Below, in pieces: positions 1 to 10,000 of a DNA stretch of 64,000 nt. Made by a program: the position numbers and the translations under genes. Source of the DNA: Rhododendron vialii. Its lineage: Eukaryota > Streptophyta > Magnoliopsida > Ericales > Ericaceae. The stretch is from positions 27,988,501 to 28,052,500 of the forward strand of contig NC_080559.1 in assembly GCF_030253575.1 (NCBI RefSeq). Reading direction: 5' to 3'. Positions within the stretch are counted from its first letter, which is position 1. Each line of letters starts with the position of its first letter. The notes under the pieces are model-generated. The model saw only the letters and a program-made list of their open reading frames with translations. It was not told where the DNA came from and made no database searches.

Positions 1-1
1 G

Positions 2-709
2 GAGTATAGGGAGAAAGGAATAGATGCTGAGAATATTAGGTTTTCGTTTATTGTGAATTTCCCACCCGGGTTTAAGATTGGGAAGTATTACAAGATTGCT
101 GTGTGGAAGTGGCAGCGGCTTCCGTACTGGTCGCCTTATGATGATATCTCGGGGTATGATTTGAGGTCACTGGAGGCGCAGAAGCGGATGGAGAAGAGGG
201 CTGTGGCGATGGTTCACGAATTGGTGTCGTTGACTGTGGAGAAGAAGATTACTTTAGAGAGGATTGCACATTTTCGGTTGCCGATGGATTTGCCGAAGAA
301 GCTCAAGGATTTCCTTCTTCAACACCAGGGGATATTTTATATATCGACCAGGGGTAATCATGGGAAGCTTCACACGGTTTTTCTCAGGGAGGCTTATAAG
401 AAGGGGGAGTTGATAGAACCGAATGCTTTGTATTTGGCTAGGAGAAAGCTTGCTGAGTTGGTTTTGCTGAGTCCTAGGAAGGTTAATGTCGATAGAGAAC
501 TGGTCAGTTACAGGAGGGGCGGAGAAACTGAAGAAATGGGGAACGTTAGTAGAGCCCTTGAGACTGAAGAGAACGATAGACAAGATGCAGAGAGGGGAGA
601 AAAGTTGCAATCAGAGTTTGATTGTGATGACGATTGTGATTATACCGATGAGGATGATGATAGTGAGGAGGTTGAGGGTGCAGGGGCTACTTGTGCGATG
701 AGTGACTGA
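2..709 (+). CDS. PORR-domain (plant organelle RNA recognition) protein, 3' part only
   Basis: The reading frame is open from base 2 to a TGA at 707-709, so the gene begins left of the window; there is no in-frame ATG near position 53, only a GTG inside the domain. Visible motifs are typical of the PORR domain: FPPGFKIGK, WQRLPYWSPYDD, ELVSLTVEKK, FRLPMDLPKKLKDFLLQHQG, IFYISTRG and VFLREAYKKGELIEPN. PORR proteins (WTF1, RPD1 and relatives) bind organellar transcripts and help splice group II introns in plastids or mitochondria. The last 50 or so residues are strongly acidic (runs of D and E), a common tail in some family members. The targeting peptide and N-terminal half are outside the window, so the compartment cannot be predicted. 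Confidence 0.9.
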   Translation, partial: EYREKGIDAENIRFSFIVNFPPGFKIGKYYKIAVWKWQRLPYWSPYDDISGYDLRSLEAQKRMEKRAVAMVHELVSLTVEKKITLERIAHFRLPMDLPKKLKDFLLQHQGIFYISTRGNHGKLHTVFLREAYKKGELIEPNALYLARRKLAELVLLSPRKVNVDRELVSYRRGGETEEMGNVSRALETEENDRQDAERGEKLQSEFDCDDDCDYTDEDDDSEEVEGAGATCAMSD

Positions 710-1235
710 GATGAGATAGCCTCTTGGATAGTGACTATGAAGTATGTATGCACGTTCTTGAACGGGATATGCTTTCTGCCCGGGGTCTCTGTTTTTCAAT
801 CCTAGAAAGCAGTAAAGAATACTTGTTTAGAGAACCTTGCATCTTGTTCGTCATCCTAATTGTGAAGGTTATCGAAAAACGGATAGGCTAATGCGATAAG
901 GCTGGCATCCCAGCAAGAAGGTATCCCTTCCTCCTAAAGATTTGTAAGTTGATCTCTTTCATAGGTGAATCAACTGGGCACGACCATATGAATTGTGGTT
1001 CTTATTTGATGCCTCACTCAAAATTGATCTAGTTGGTTATCCAATTACAGGACCTAGAGTTAGGATCCACAAACGAATGCTAATTCTCTTGAAAACGTCA
1101 CAGGGTTAGCTCATTTTCTGAACCATTTCATCTTCTCTGATATGAGATCATACTAGAAAACCTTAAATGTCTTTGATAAAGGAGGTTGCGGAGTTATCGT
1201 GTTAGGGTCTGATGAAGTTGGATTCCAAATATATA
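710..1235. other. 3' flank of the PORR gene, no gene seen
   Basis: This stretch follows the stop codon and should include the 3' UTR. No long reading frame, RNA gene or clear repeat was recognised in it. Confidence 0.4.
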
Positions 1236-3830
1236 GGTTGACTGCTAGCTAAACTCCCCAAGATGTGAATTAGTTTGTAAGATGCACAAAAGAAGATCGG
1301 AATAGCTGATCAAGAAGTAAATGAGATCTGCAGTATCTTGTGAGGTGGTGAACGGTGTTTACTAGATGGTGACTCAGATTGATGTACATATGTTGCTTCG
1401 CTTGCTTTATTGTTTGATCTGTTTAACGGAATAAATGGAAACAGTTGTGACAAAGAATACAGAAGAAACAGTGTTACCTTCATTGAATTTGGGCAATTTT
1501 TTTTCTTTTAATGTATCTTTCAGCATGTGTTCTGAGAGTTCTTGGAATTTATTTTGTAATAACTAATAAGGTATTACTATTCTTTTCAATATTGATTGTA
1601 TCAAACTTTCAATCATTTGAATGAAAATTCTTATGTATATTCCCTACGATGATTCTATTCAACTTAATCTTTTTTCTGCAAGCTGCATCTTGGAAGAAAC
1701 AGGTCATGAGTATATTGTGAGATCACAAATTGCCCTCCTTGGATCGAGTTTCGACTGCAAATGCTAACATACCAAGGGTTGTTTGATAGTTCAGGAATTT
1801 AAAATTCCATCCCTATCATCTTGATACCTGCCCTAGTAGTGGCCTTTGCTAGTAGCAGTATGCATTTGATGTTGAAAGCTGTATATTTTAAAAGGCTCAG
1901 TTTGGATTGTATGCACTATGCAATAATATTGATGGGAAACGAAAAGGTAATTACGGATCCTCTAATTTTTTCCCTGTTAGATCATGGTATCATGTAAGCC
2001 CTTTAATAGCTGATGTATTTAGGTTGTTGGGTGTTGAATTTACTAGTATTAAGAAGATGAGCATCGGATTATATATCTGAACTGGTCATCCAAACATAGC
2101 TTAAGACAAGACTCTTGGGAGTTCACAACTCTTGTTAGTAGTTGAGTTTATGAATCTCTCTTGCAGTTTCTGTAAATCCTCTGTTTGCTTCTTCTTCAGC
2201 ACGTAAACTTGATGTTGAATGGAACATTGTGTCCTCATGATCAACAAGTTGCTTTTATCTTCAATTGTCTTTACATCCATTACTATTGTTACATGATGAT
2301 ATCATGTACACGATTGGTTGGCATGCAATCTGCAACTAGTAGTAAACAATAAGAGCATTATTAGATATTTTGTCGACCATAATAACATTTATAGGTTTTG
2401 TAAAGGCAAGTGACTTGAACAGATTAAGCTGAATTGACCCCTAGCTAAACACCCCTAGATGTGATTCCAAGATGGACAAGATGGGATCTAAGTATCTGAT
2501 TACGTAAACGAGCTCCGCAGTAGCCTATGCGGTGTTGAAAGGGTGTTTATTCGAATACAATGATATACAACCATCGTTCTCTTGCTTTTAGCCGTTTGAT
2601 CTGTTTGACGGGATAGGTGGAAACAGTTATGGCAAAGAATACAGGAGGAAACGGTGTTACCTTCATTGAATTTGGGCATCGTTGTTTTTGTATCTTTTAC
2701 CTTAACTAGAAAAGATGTTACTCTCTTGTACATCGATTCTGTCAACCATTTGAATGATGTCATAGGTATATCCCATCTTTTCTATTATTTGAAGCCAAAG
2801 CACCTGCTTAGTTTTTGCGTATATCCCATCTTTTCTATTATTTGAAGCCAAAGCACCTGCTTAGATTTTGCTTCACGGACTGGTGCAAGTGATGTTACGT
2901 TGACAAAAAAAGGTCAGTATGTTGTCAAATTTGCCAGTATAAGCCTTAAATGAGGGTTTTTTTGTTTTGTTTATATTATCTTATTGTATTGAATTATAAT
3001 CTTGCTTGCTTCATACAGTTGTTGTGTTGAATGTGAGAATGTAACCGTCATGATAGGGAAAGTCAACTATTATAAGTCTATAATATGCAACTTAATTTTG
3101 TTCTGCAAGCTGTCCCTTGGAAGAAACAGGTCATTAGTACACTGAGATCAGAAATTGCTCCCAAGTCTGCAAATGCTAACATACCAGGACTTGTTTGATA
3201 TCTCAAGAATTGAAAATTCTGTTCCGATCATCTTGATAGTTCCCGACTTCTGGCCTTTGCTAGTAGCAAGCATGTATGTGGTGCCGAAAGCCATATATTT
3301 TAAAAGGCTTCGTTTGAATTAGAGGAATTTGATGAGTAACGTTAAGGTAATTCGGTATCCTTCAAATTTTTTCCCCTGGAGCATTCTCGATTTATGTAAA
3401 CCTTGATTAACTGATGTATTAGATTGTTGGGTATTGCATCCACATCACTATTAAGAAGATTTGCATTTTGACTAGAAACTGGTCATCCAAACGAAGCTTA
3501 AGACAGGACTGTCTAGAGTTCACTATTCTTGTCAGTACTTGAGTTGATCTATTTACCTTGCTGATTCCTATCGATCATCTGTTTTGCTGCTTCTTTGATG
3601 AGCGAACTTGACAGTGAATGGAATATGGTGTCCTCATGATCGACAAATTGCTTTCATCTTCGATGCCATCTTTCTTTATGTTCCGTAACGATGGTCAAAT
3701 GATGATATCATGTATATGAGCGTGCAATCTGCAACTAACCAATAAAACAGTATTAGATAATTCGTCAAGTATGATGAAATTTATAGGTTAATCAACGCAA
3801 GCGATCGAAACGGATGGAGCTGAATTGGTG
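1236..3830. repeat. Diverged tandem duplication, two units of about 1.2-1.4 kb
   Basis: Two consecutive units align along most of their length. Unit A is about 1236-2438 and unit B about 2439-3830. Shared landmarks include the stretch around 1236-1270 against 2428-2467, around 1415-1500 against 2590-2690, CTTGGAAGAAACAGGTCAT at about 1689 and 3116, and TGCAATCTGCAACTA at about 2325 and 3723. Unit B has about 230 extra bases in its middle, including a 53-bp tandem repeat. I see no coding potential in either unit. They could be an old segmental duplication or two copies of an unrecognised element. Confidence 0.75.
2767..2872. repeat. 53-bp tandem repeat, two near-identical copies
   Basis: The segment starting TATATCCCATCTTTTCTATT at 2767 recurs at 2820, giving a period of 53 bases with almost no differences. 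It lies inside unit B of the larger duplication and is absent from unit A, so it arose after that duplication. Confidence 0.85.
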
Positions 3831-3995
3831 TTATCCCATCAGCTTATCGCGTTATAGAGAAAAATCTTGTAAATAAATGGATTACGAGGCTTATGATGTC
3901 ATTGGCTCTCCTGTAAATAGAGTTTTCCTGGTTACACTGCTCATGCATTGCAATGTTGTAAGGGAGTCTGCTCTCTTTCGGATAAATTGTTCAGT

Positions 3996-4765
3996 GCACT
4001 GCACCCTGCAGCCTGCAGGATAGAGCCGGGCCGTCCATCTCAACAATCAATGATTTAGATCTATAACTTTTTCCCAGTAAGAATTAACTTTGACTGATAA
4101 AAATTAACAAACATATCCAAACTATTGATTGTCGAGATGGACAGTCCCAGTGGCGTAGTGAGAAACTTATGTAAGTGGGACACCTTTTAAACACATTTCA
4201 AACAAAAAAATTTGTACTAAGCAACGTTAAAATGTTTGTGCTAATAATTAAAAAACCTAACATATTTATTAATATAGTAAATTATATAGAATATAAAAAT
4301 AATCGAATTGCTTGAATTGTCTCAGTGTATCAAGTCTAAGAGCAATTCACTATTCAATATTTAGCAATACTGCTCCCATTATTAATAATTGCTAAAGTTT
4401 AAAACGTATAGCCCATTGTTTAGACATTTTTGAATTTTGGACATTATGCATTAGAAAGTTCCAATAAGTAAGTGACTGTTATTTTTCATATTAGACATCT
4501 CATTTCGCCAGTGTAACGACAATGTTCGAATATGTGAAACAAAAAATTGGAATGAAATGATATTCGCCATGTGTTAGAAATATTAAAAATAAATTTATGA
4601 AATACAATTAACTAGACAAAATACAAAATATACATTTTAAAATCTTAAATTAAAAAAAAAATTGAGTGGGGGCGCGTGCCCCCGCTCGTCCCATGCTCCC
4701 TCCACCACTAGACAGTCCGGATCTGTCATGTTGGGTGCACTATAGGGGATTGCACCGCAGGATTT
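3996..4765. repeat. Foldback (inverted-repeat) element interrupted by a hAT insertion
   Basis: The arm CCATCTCAACAATCAATGAT near 4033-4053 is matched in inverse orientation by ATTGATTGTCGAGATGGACA near 4123-4142. Outer parts (GTGCAC near 3994 and again near 4735) also mirror each other. The element is split at 4148 by a hAT insertion that duplicated 8 bp of it. The motif GTCCATCTCAACAATCAATG also occurs, as TTCATCTCAACAATCAATGA, in another foldback near 59440. Confidence 0.55.
4148..4710. mobile_element. Non-autonomous hAT element with perfect 8-bp target duplication
   Basis: The ends read CAGTGGCG at the left and CACCACTA at the right (TAGTGGTG when reversed), matching the usual termini of plant non-autonomous hAT elements. 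The 8 bases GACAGTCC stand at both 4140-4147 and 4711-4718, which is the target-site duplication length of hAT transposases. The 563-bp body is AT-rich and has no transposase reading frame. It sits inside the foldback at 3996-4765. Confidence 0.9.
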
Positions 4766-5929
4766 TTAATTCCCTGAAAATATTACCATACAAATGGCAC
4801 ATAACTTCATCCTCGCACTGGAATGATTTTAGTATTACGATTTAAAACATGCCCTTTTAGTAAGTTTCCCCATCTTAATTCTTGAGGTTGCCGTAAAGTA
4901 TTTCGCTCTCAATCAATCCGCAAATTATGCTGTGACAATGACGGGCCGTAAATTTCAGTTTATCTTTCGGACCTCTTCTCAATTTCTTTTCACAATTTGA
5001 TTTTCGCAACCTAGTTGTTCATTCGTTTATTCCGTGAGACGCCACTTGCAAAAAAAATAAGGGCTAAACCTAATTTAGATTTACTAAAAGCTGATTTAAG
5101 GTTGTTGGTTGGCAAGGTTTGGTTTTTCTAAAGACCTTAGTAGCTAACTGATTAGATATATTATTAATATTTGTTGGCACACTCATAGAAAAATCACCAG
5201 TAAAATATGTCCCAGTAGTTCTGGTAACAACATTTCAAGCCTACTAGTTTTAACATAACATGACAGCATCATCATTTGGAAAAAAGACTATAATTCCTAC
5301 AAATTATCGAGACACCCTTGTTGTCTACTTCTCCTTGGTTTTATTTCTTGGATGGAGGCATCTAACAACTACCATGAAAAAACAGAAGTAAAGAAAAAGG
5401 CAAAAGCAAAATTAGAAGCAATAAGGAGAGGTGTTTGGTAAAGCTATCAAGAAAATTTTGCCAATTGAGGGTGAGTTAATAATGATGTTGGGTTTTTTTT
5501 CAATTTCCAGGTGTTGGGTTTGTCATTTGCAAGGAGAGAAGTTATCTTATGAGCCTGAAACACCATATTTGTTGTGCTCTCAAAAAGATCAGAAAATGAG
5601 ACATCACTATTCCTTAAGCGATGTGGCATAGTACTTAGTACTTAGTACTTAGTAGTATTTTAGATTTCTTTGGTTATTATGTTGGGCTGTTTTAGTATTG
5701 TTTACTTTTGGTGCACCCCTCCTTGATTAACACAAAATTTGCGTAATTAATTTCGTGAGCTACCACAAAAAATATTCTGTAGAAATTGGCGCTCCCGCTC
5801 TCAATATTAGCTTTATTTTTTTTCCGCTTTCAATCATCGCTCCCTAAATTTAATAATTCGAATTGTTTCTGAAAGATGGTTTCACGCTCATACGCACATA
5901 TTGTATAACTTAGCTTTTGAGCACTCTCG
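4766..5929. other. Intergenic, no gene seen
   Basis: AT-rich spacer. A 66-codon frame near 5431-5631 has no recognisable domain and I do not support it as a gene. A short direct repeat (ACTTAGT three times) lies at about 5633-5653. Confidence 0.4.
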
Positions 5930-6159
5930 AGCTCCGTTCCAGAAACTTTATTAAAAAATTAACAGCCTATTTCACATTTTCAAACTCAAAAATAAAGTAA
6001 ATGAAAAATAATTTTTCAATTTTTTTCGCATTATATAATGAGATCTTTCAAAACAGATCCATATTGCATATTTTTTAGATTTTAATAAGCCCATAATATT
6101 TGAGCTTGAAATTGCCTTCTTAAAAAATAAGAACTTTTTTTTTTCCGGAACGAAGCCTC
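5930..6159. mobile_element. MITE of a local five-copy family (GTTCCAGAA-ended), copy 1
   Basis: Ends are GAGCTCCGTTCCAGAAA at the left and TTTCCGGAACGAAGCCTC at the right, forming an imperfect terminal inverted repeat. The interior has characteristic pieces (CTCAAAAATAAAGTAAATGA, GAGATCTTTCAAAACAGATC) also found, on one strand or the other, at 20727-20941, 34433-34658, 58111-58352 and 58897-59139. No coding capacity. Confidence 0.75.
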
Positions 6160-6420
6160 AAGTCACTTATCAATTTCTACACTTTTTTTTTTTATTTCCG
6201 ATGTCAAGGGCGTTTGAGCCATTTTACGTGCATTCCGATTCTTCTTCTTTCGGATATAGTCAAAGGCAGATCCTCACACTGGAATTAGAAGATTCATAAG
6301 AGATTTATCTATTGTGCTCGGCCTCAAAAGGTTGCTAAATTTTAAACTCAAAATACTTGAATTTAGTTTTGATTTCCAATTGCCACTTGAACTAGCTTGG
6401 GATTATTTTTATCAATTAAC

Positions 6421-6507
6421 CTATAACCACAAACACATACACTTCCTCCCACACGAGGAGTCCTTGTGAGTACCCGTATGGGAGGAGTTTGTGTGTGTGG
6501 TTGTAGA
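6421..6507. repeat. Imperfect palindrome (hairpin) upstream of XBAT33
   Basis: CTATAACCACAAACACATAC at 6420-6439 and the following CTTCCTCCC are mirrored by GGGAGGAGTTTGTGTGTGTG near 6480-6499. A stem of about 27 bp with a loop of about 35 bases is possible. It may be a MITE remnant. Confidence 0.5.
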
Positions 6508-6693
6508 TTCGAGTATTTCTATACAGTATATATCTTGTCCCTGTAGTTTTTCCTTTTCGCATTTACCGGCTGTGTGAAATCCAATGTCAACAGTCCCCCC
6601 CAGTCTCCACTTTCTTCTCCGTTTCAAAAAAGCAAAACCGGAAAAGAAAGGAAACATCCATCAGGCTACCATCCAAAACCCAAACATAGAAAA

Positions 6694-6694
<1 letters not shown>

Positions 6695-6727
<33 letters not shown>
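6695..6727. repeat. (CT)n microsatellite upstream of XBAT33
   Basis: About 16 CT units on the coding strand, about 340 bases before the start codon, probably in the promoter or leader. Confidence 0.9.
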
Positions 6728-7008
6728 GTCTCTCCTCTGCAATCTATATACACACATCTCCAGCTCTACATATAGTGAGAGAGAAACAATCCACGTCATC
6801 CCACCTCAAATCCAATCCCACCCCAAATCCATTTCTCCACGCCACCCACTCACTCCCTCCCCACCTTTCTCTCTCCCCTCATGTCATCCCCTCCAATTTA
6901 ATCCCCCTGTTTTTGTTTTGAAACCTTTTGTTAACCGACGGTTGACCTAATTCATCCCCATCCTTTACTAAATTCCCCATTTCATTACACAATTAGATAC
7001 AAAATTCC

Positions 7009-7012
<4 letters not shown>

Positions 7013-7047
<35 letters not shown>
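7013..7047. repeat. (GA)n microsatellite in the XBAT33 leader
   Basis: About 17 GA units ending roughly 20 bases before the ATG at 7067. GA repeats in plant 5' leaders can bind BASIC PENTACYSTEINE factors; that role is inferred here. Confidence 0.9.
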
Positions 7048-7049
<2 letters not shown>

Positions 7050-7066
7050 GTAGAGGAGAGAGAGGG

Positions 7067-10000
7067 ATGGGGAATTCGTTCGGGTGCTCGGCGTCGGGAG
7101 AGAGGCTGGTCTCGGCGGCGAGGGACGGCGATTTGGTGGAGGCGAAGATGTTGCTCGACTGCAACCCTTGCCTCGCCAAGTACTCCACCTTCGGAGGCCT
7201 CAACTCCCCTCTCCATTTCGCCGCCGCCAAGGGCCACAACGAGGTACATCGAAAATCGCATCTTTCTGGATGTACGTTTTGTACGCATCGGTTTGTGTTT
7301 ACGTACGTAGTTGTTCTTTTACGCGTGTAATTTCTTTGGTGATTGTAGATTGTGGCTTTGTTGATTGAAAATGGAGCTGACGTGAATTCGAGAAATTACT
7401 GCGGTCAGGTGCGAGATCTCGGCATTTTTGTCTTTCTAGGTTATTTTTTTCTTTGAATTCGATCAATTGTTTGGAATTCGATTCAAGTTATGCGCTTGGT
7501 CTTGTAATTTATGATGGTCAAAGACGGCAACTTGTTGGGTTGATTGAAAATTGGAGGATCTGTGTTTTTTAAAAATTGATTTTGTAGACGGCGTTGATGC
7601 AAGCATGTCGTTACGGGCACTGGGAAGTTGTACAGACTCTCCTCCTCTTCAAATGCAATGTGAGTTTTCCTTTCTCTTATTTTGTGTTTTTCGTTTTACC
7701 GGCGTGTCTGTTGTTTTATAAAAGGGGCTTAATTTGATGACATATAATCTCCTAATGAAGAGATGGCCAGTGGTTCGTTTCCGTTGTTCTTATTCTGGTT
7801 ACACTCAGAAGCCTTTCTCTAAAGTACTCCCTCTGTCCCCATTTAAGGTCCCTCGTTATATTCTAACCGGATAAAATGAGTGATATTTCTAAATCAGTAA
7901 TAAATTTTATATGCAAGATGGATCTTGTTTGACAAAGCTTAATTAGTTTTATTAGACAATGTTTTTCAAAATCACATAAAATATTATACATTACGAGATA
8001 TAAGCAATTGAAAGAAATTGGCACGAACTCCTAAAAATAACTGTTAAATGCGGACGGAAGGAGTAAGTTGATTCCTGTTGGAGTATCCAACTCAAAATTA
8101 ATTGGCAATGTGTGGAGAGGTTGCCCAGCTCATATATTAGCTTTGGAGGTTATAACTAACCAATGTTGGACAAACTCTAACACTTAATCTGGAAAAAAAA
8201 TGTCAAGCTCTATCACTCCCTCTCCCCACATGAGCGATCCCTGACTTGCGTGCGGAGAGGTAAACATAGAGATCACAACAAAATAAGGTGTGGTTATGGG
8301 CCTTATGGCACAAACAACGGGGCAATCAATCAAGAGAGTCTTGTTCAAAAGCTTGCGAAAGCCTAGCTCTAATAGCATGTTAAAGCATCAAACTCAAAAC
8401 CAATTGACAATGAGTGGAGAGGCCACTCATGTTGGTATACTATTATTGGGCGTTGGAATTAACCAATGGGGGACAAGCTCTAACAATTCCTGAGGGTCAC
8501 ATATTTTAGCTACTCTTTTCAGGTTACAAGAGCTGACTATCTCAGCGGAAGGACAGCTCTCCATTTTGCAGCTGTGAATGGGCATGTTAGATGCATAAGA
8601 CTAGTTGTGGCTGACTTTGTTCCTAGTGCTCCCTTTGATTTGATAAATGATGTACCCGAGAGGGAGAAAACTGATGCTTCCAATATTAGGAGCAAATATG
8701 ACCAAAGGTATCTTTATTACTTGAATAGTTCTTGTTTATTTTTCAATTGTAAGACTACATGGATATGCTCAAGGAGTAGAATACAGTTAATAGCTTTTCT
8801 AAATGCAACAAACACAAATAGTGGACAACTGGTCCCTATAGAACCCACTACCTAATTCTTGGCCAGCTACATGTTGCACTAAAACTGGTCTTCGATATGT
8901 TTTCCCTGCAGAATAAAATTTGTGTTCGATTTTTTAAAGAGGGATTTGTCAATGATGACTGAAGAGTCATATTACATGAAGCATTTTATTATTCCTTTAT
9001 TGATTCAACATTTTAATTAATTCACTTGCAGCGCATTATCCAAGTTTGTAAATAGGGCTGCCGATGGTGGTATCACTGCTCTTCATATGGCTGCATTGAA
9101 CGGTTATTTTGACTGTGTACAGCTCCTACTTGATCTTCATGCGAATGTCTCAGCTGTGACATTTCATTATGGGACGTCAATGGATTTGATAGGTATGGTT
9201 TTTATTTGAGGCTCAACTTATTGACTGTGATCAGTTTCTCAACTCAAAAACAAGAAAATGCATTACTCTGTAGGAGCTGGAAGCACCCCTTTGCACTATG
9301 CTGCTTGTGGGGGAAATATGAAATGCTGTCAGGTAGGTTTCTATTCTATTAAGTGAATTTCTGAGGCTTGAAATTTTTGCTTTGTTTGAAATGATTATCG
9401 TCTTGTATCTACAGATCCTTCTCGCAAGAGGTGCCAGTCGGATGACTCTAAACTGCAATGGGTAATACAGACTGAATGCTTTTTCTATTGTCGAGTGTTT
9501 GAATGGTTCGGGTGATTATTGTTGCTCTTCGTGTGTCTAATGGAAATATCTAATGGTTTGCGTGATTATTGTTTGCTCTTTGTATGTCTAATGGAAATAT
9601 CTACGGTCTCGCAGGTGGCTTCCTCTTGATGTTGCCAGGATGTGGGGGCGTCATTGGCTGGAGCCATTGCTGGCACCTAATTCTGACTCTACTGTTCCGC
9701 TGTTTCCTCCTTCTAACTATTTATCGTTGCCCCTCATGAGTGTGCTTAACATAGCTAGGTAATTTGCAACCAATTACTTCTGCCCCTTTTTTTGTTGGAT
9801 CAAAGGAATCTGGCATCCACTCCTTTTGATTTGGTTCAACAGTTATGGTACCGCTGGATTACAAATTTTCAAGACTATGGTGTCATTTTACTAATTAGAT
9901 ATGGATGGATACCCCTCGTCTCTCACTCTTCTAAAGGGAAAAAGAGAAAAATTACCTACCAGCTGGTATTGGATGGGTAGGTCTATCTGTATAGGGGACC

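Noticed and set aside
6574-6921. 115-codon plus-strand frame rich in SLSLSL
   Set aside because: It is the translation of a CT microsatellite and untranslated leader, in several frames, with no domain.
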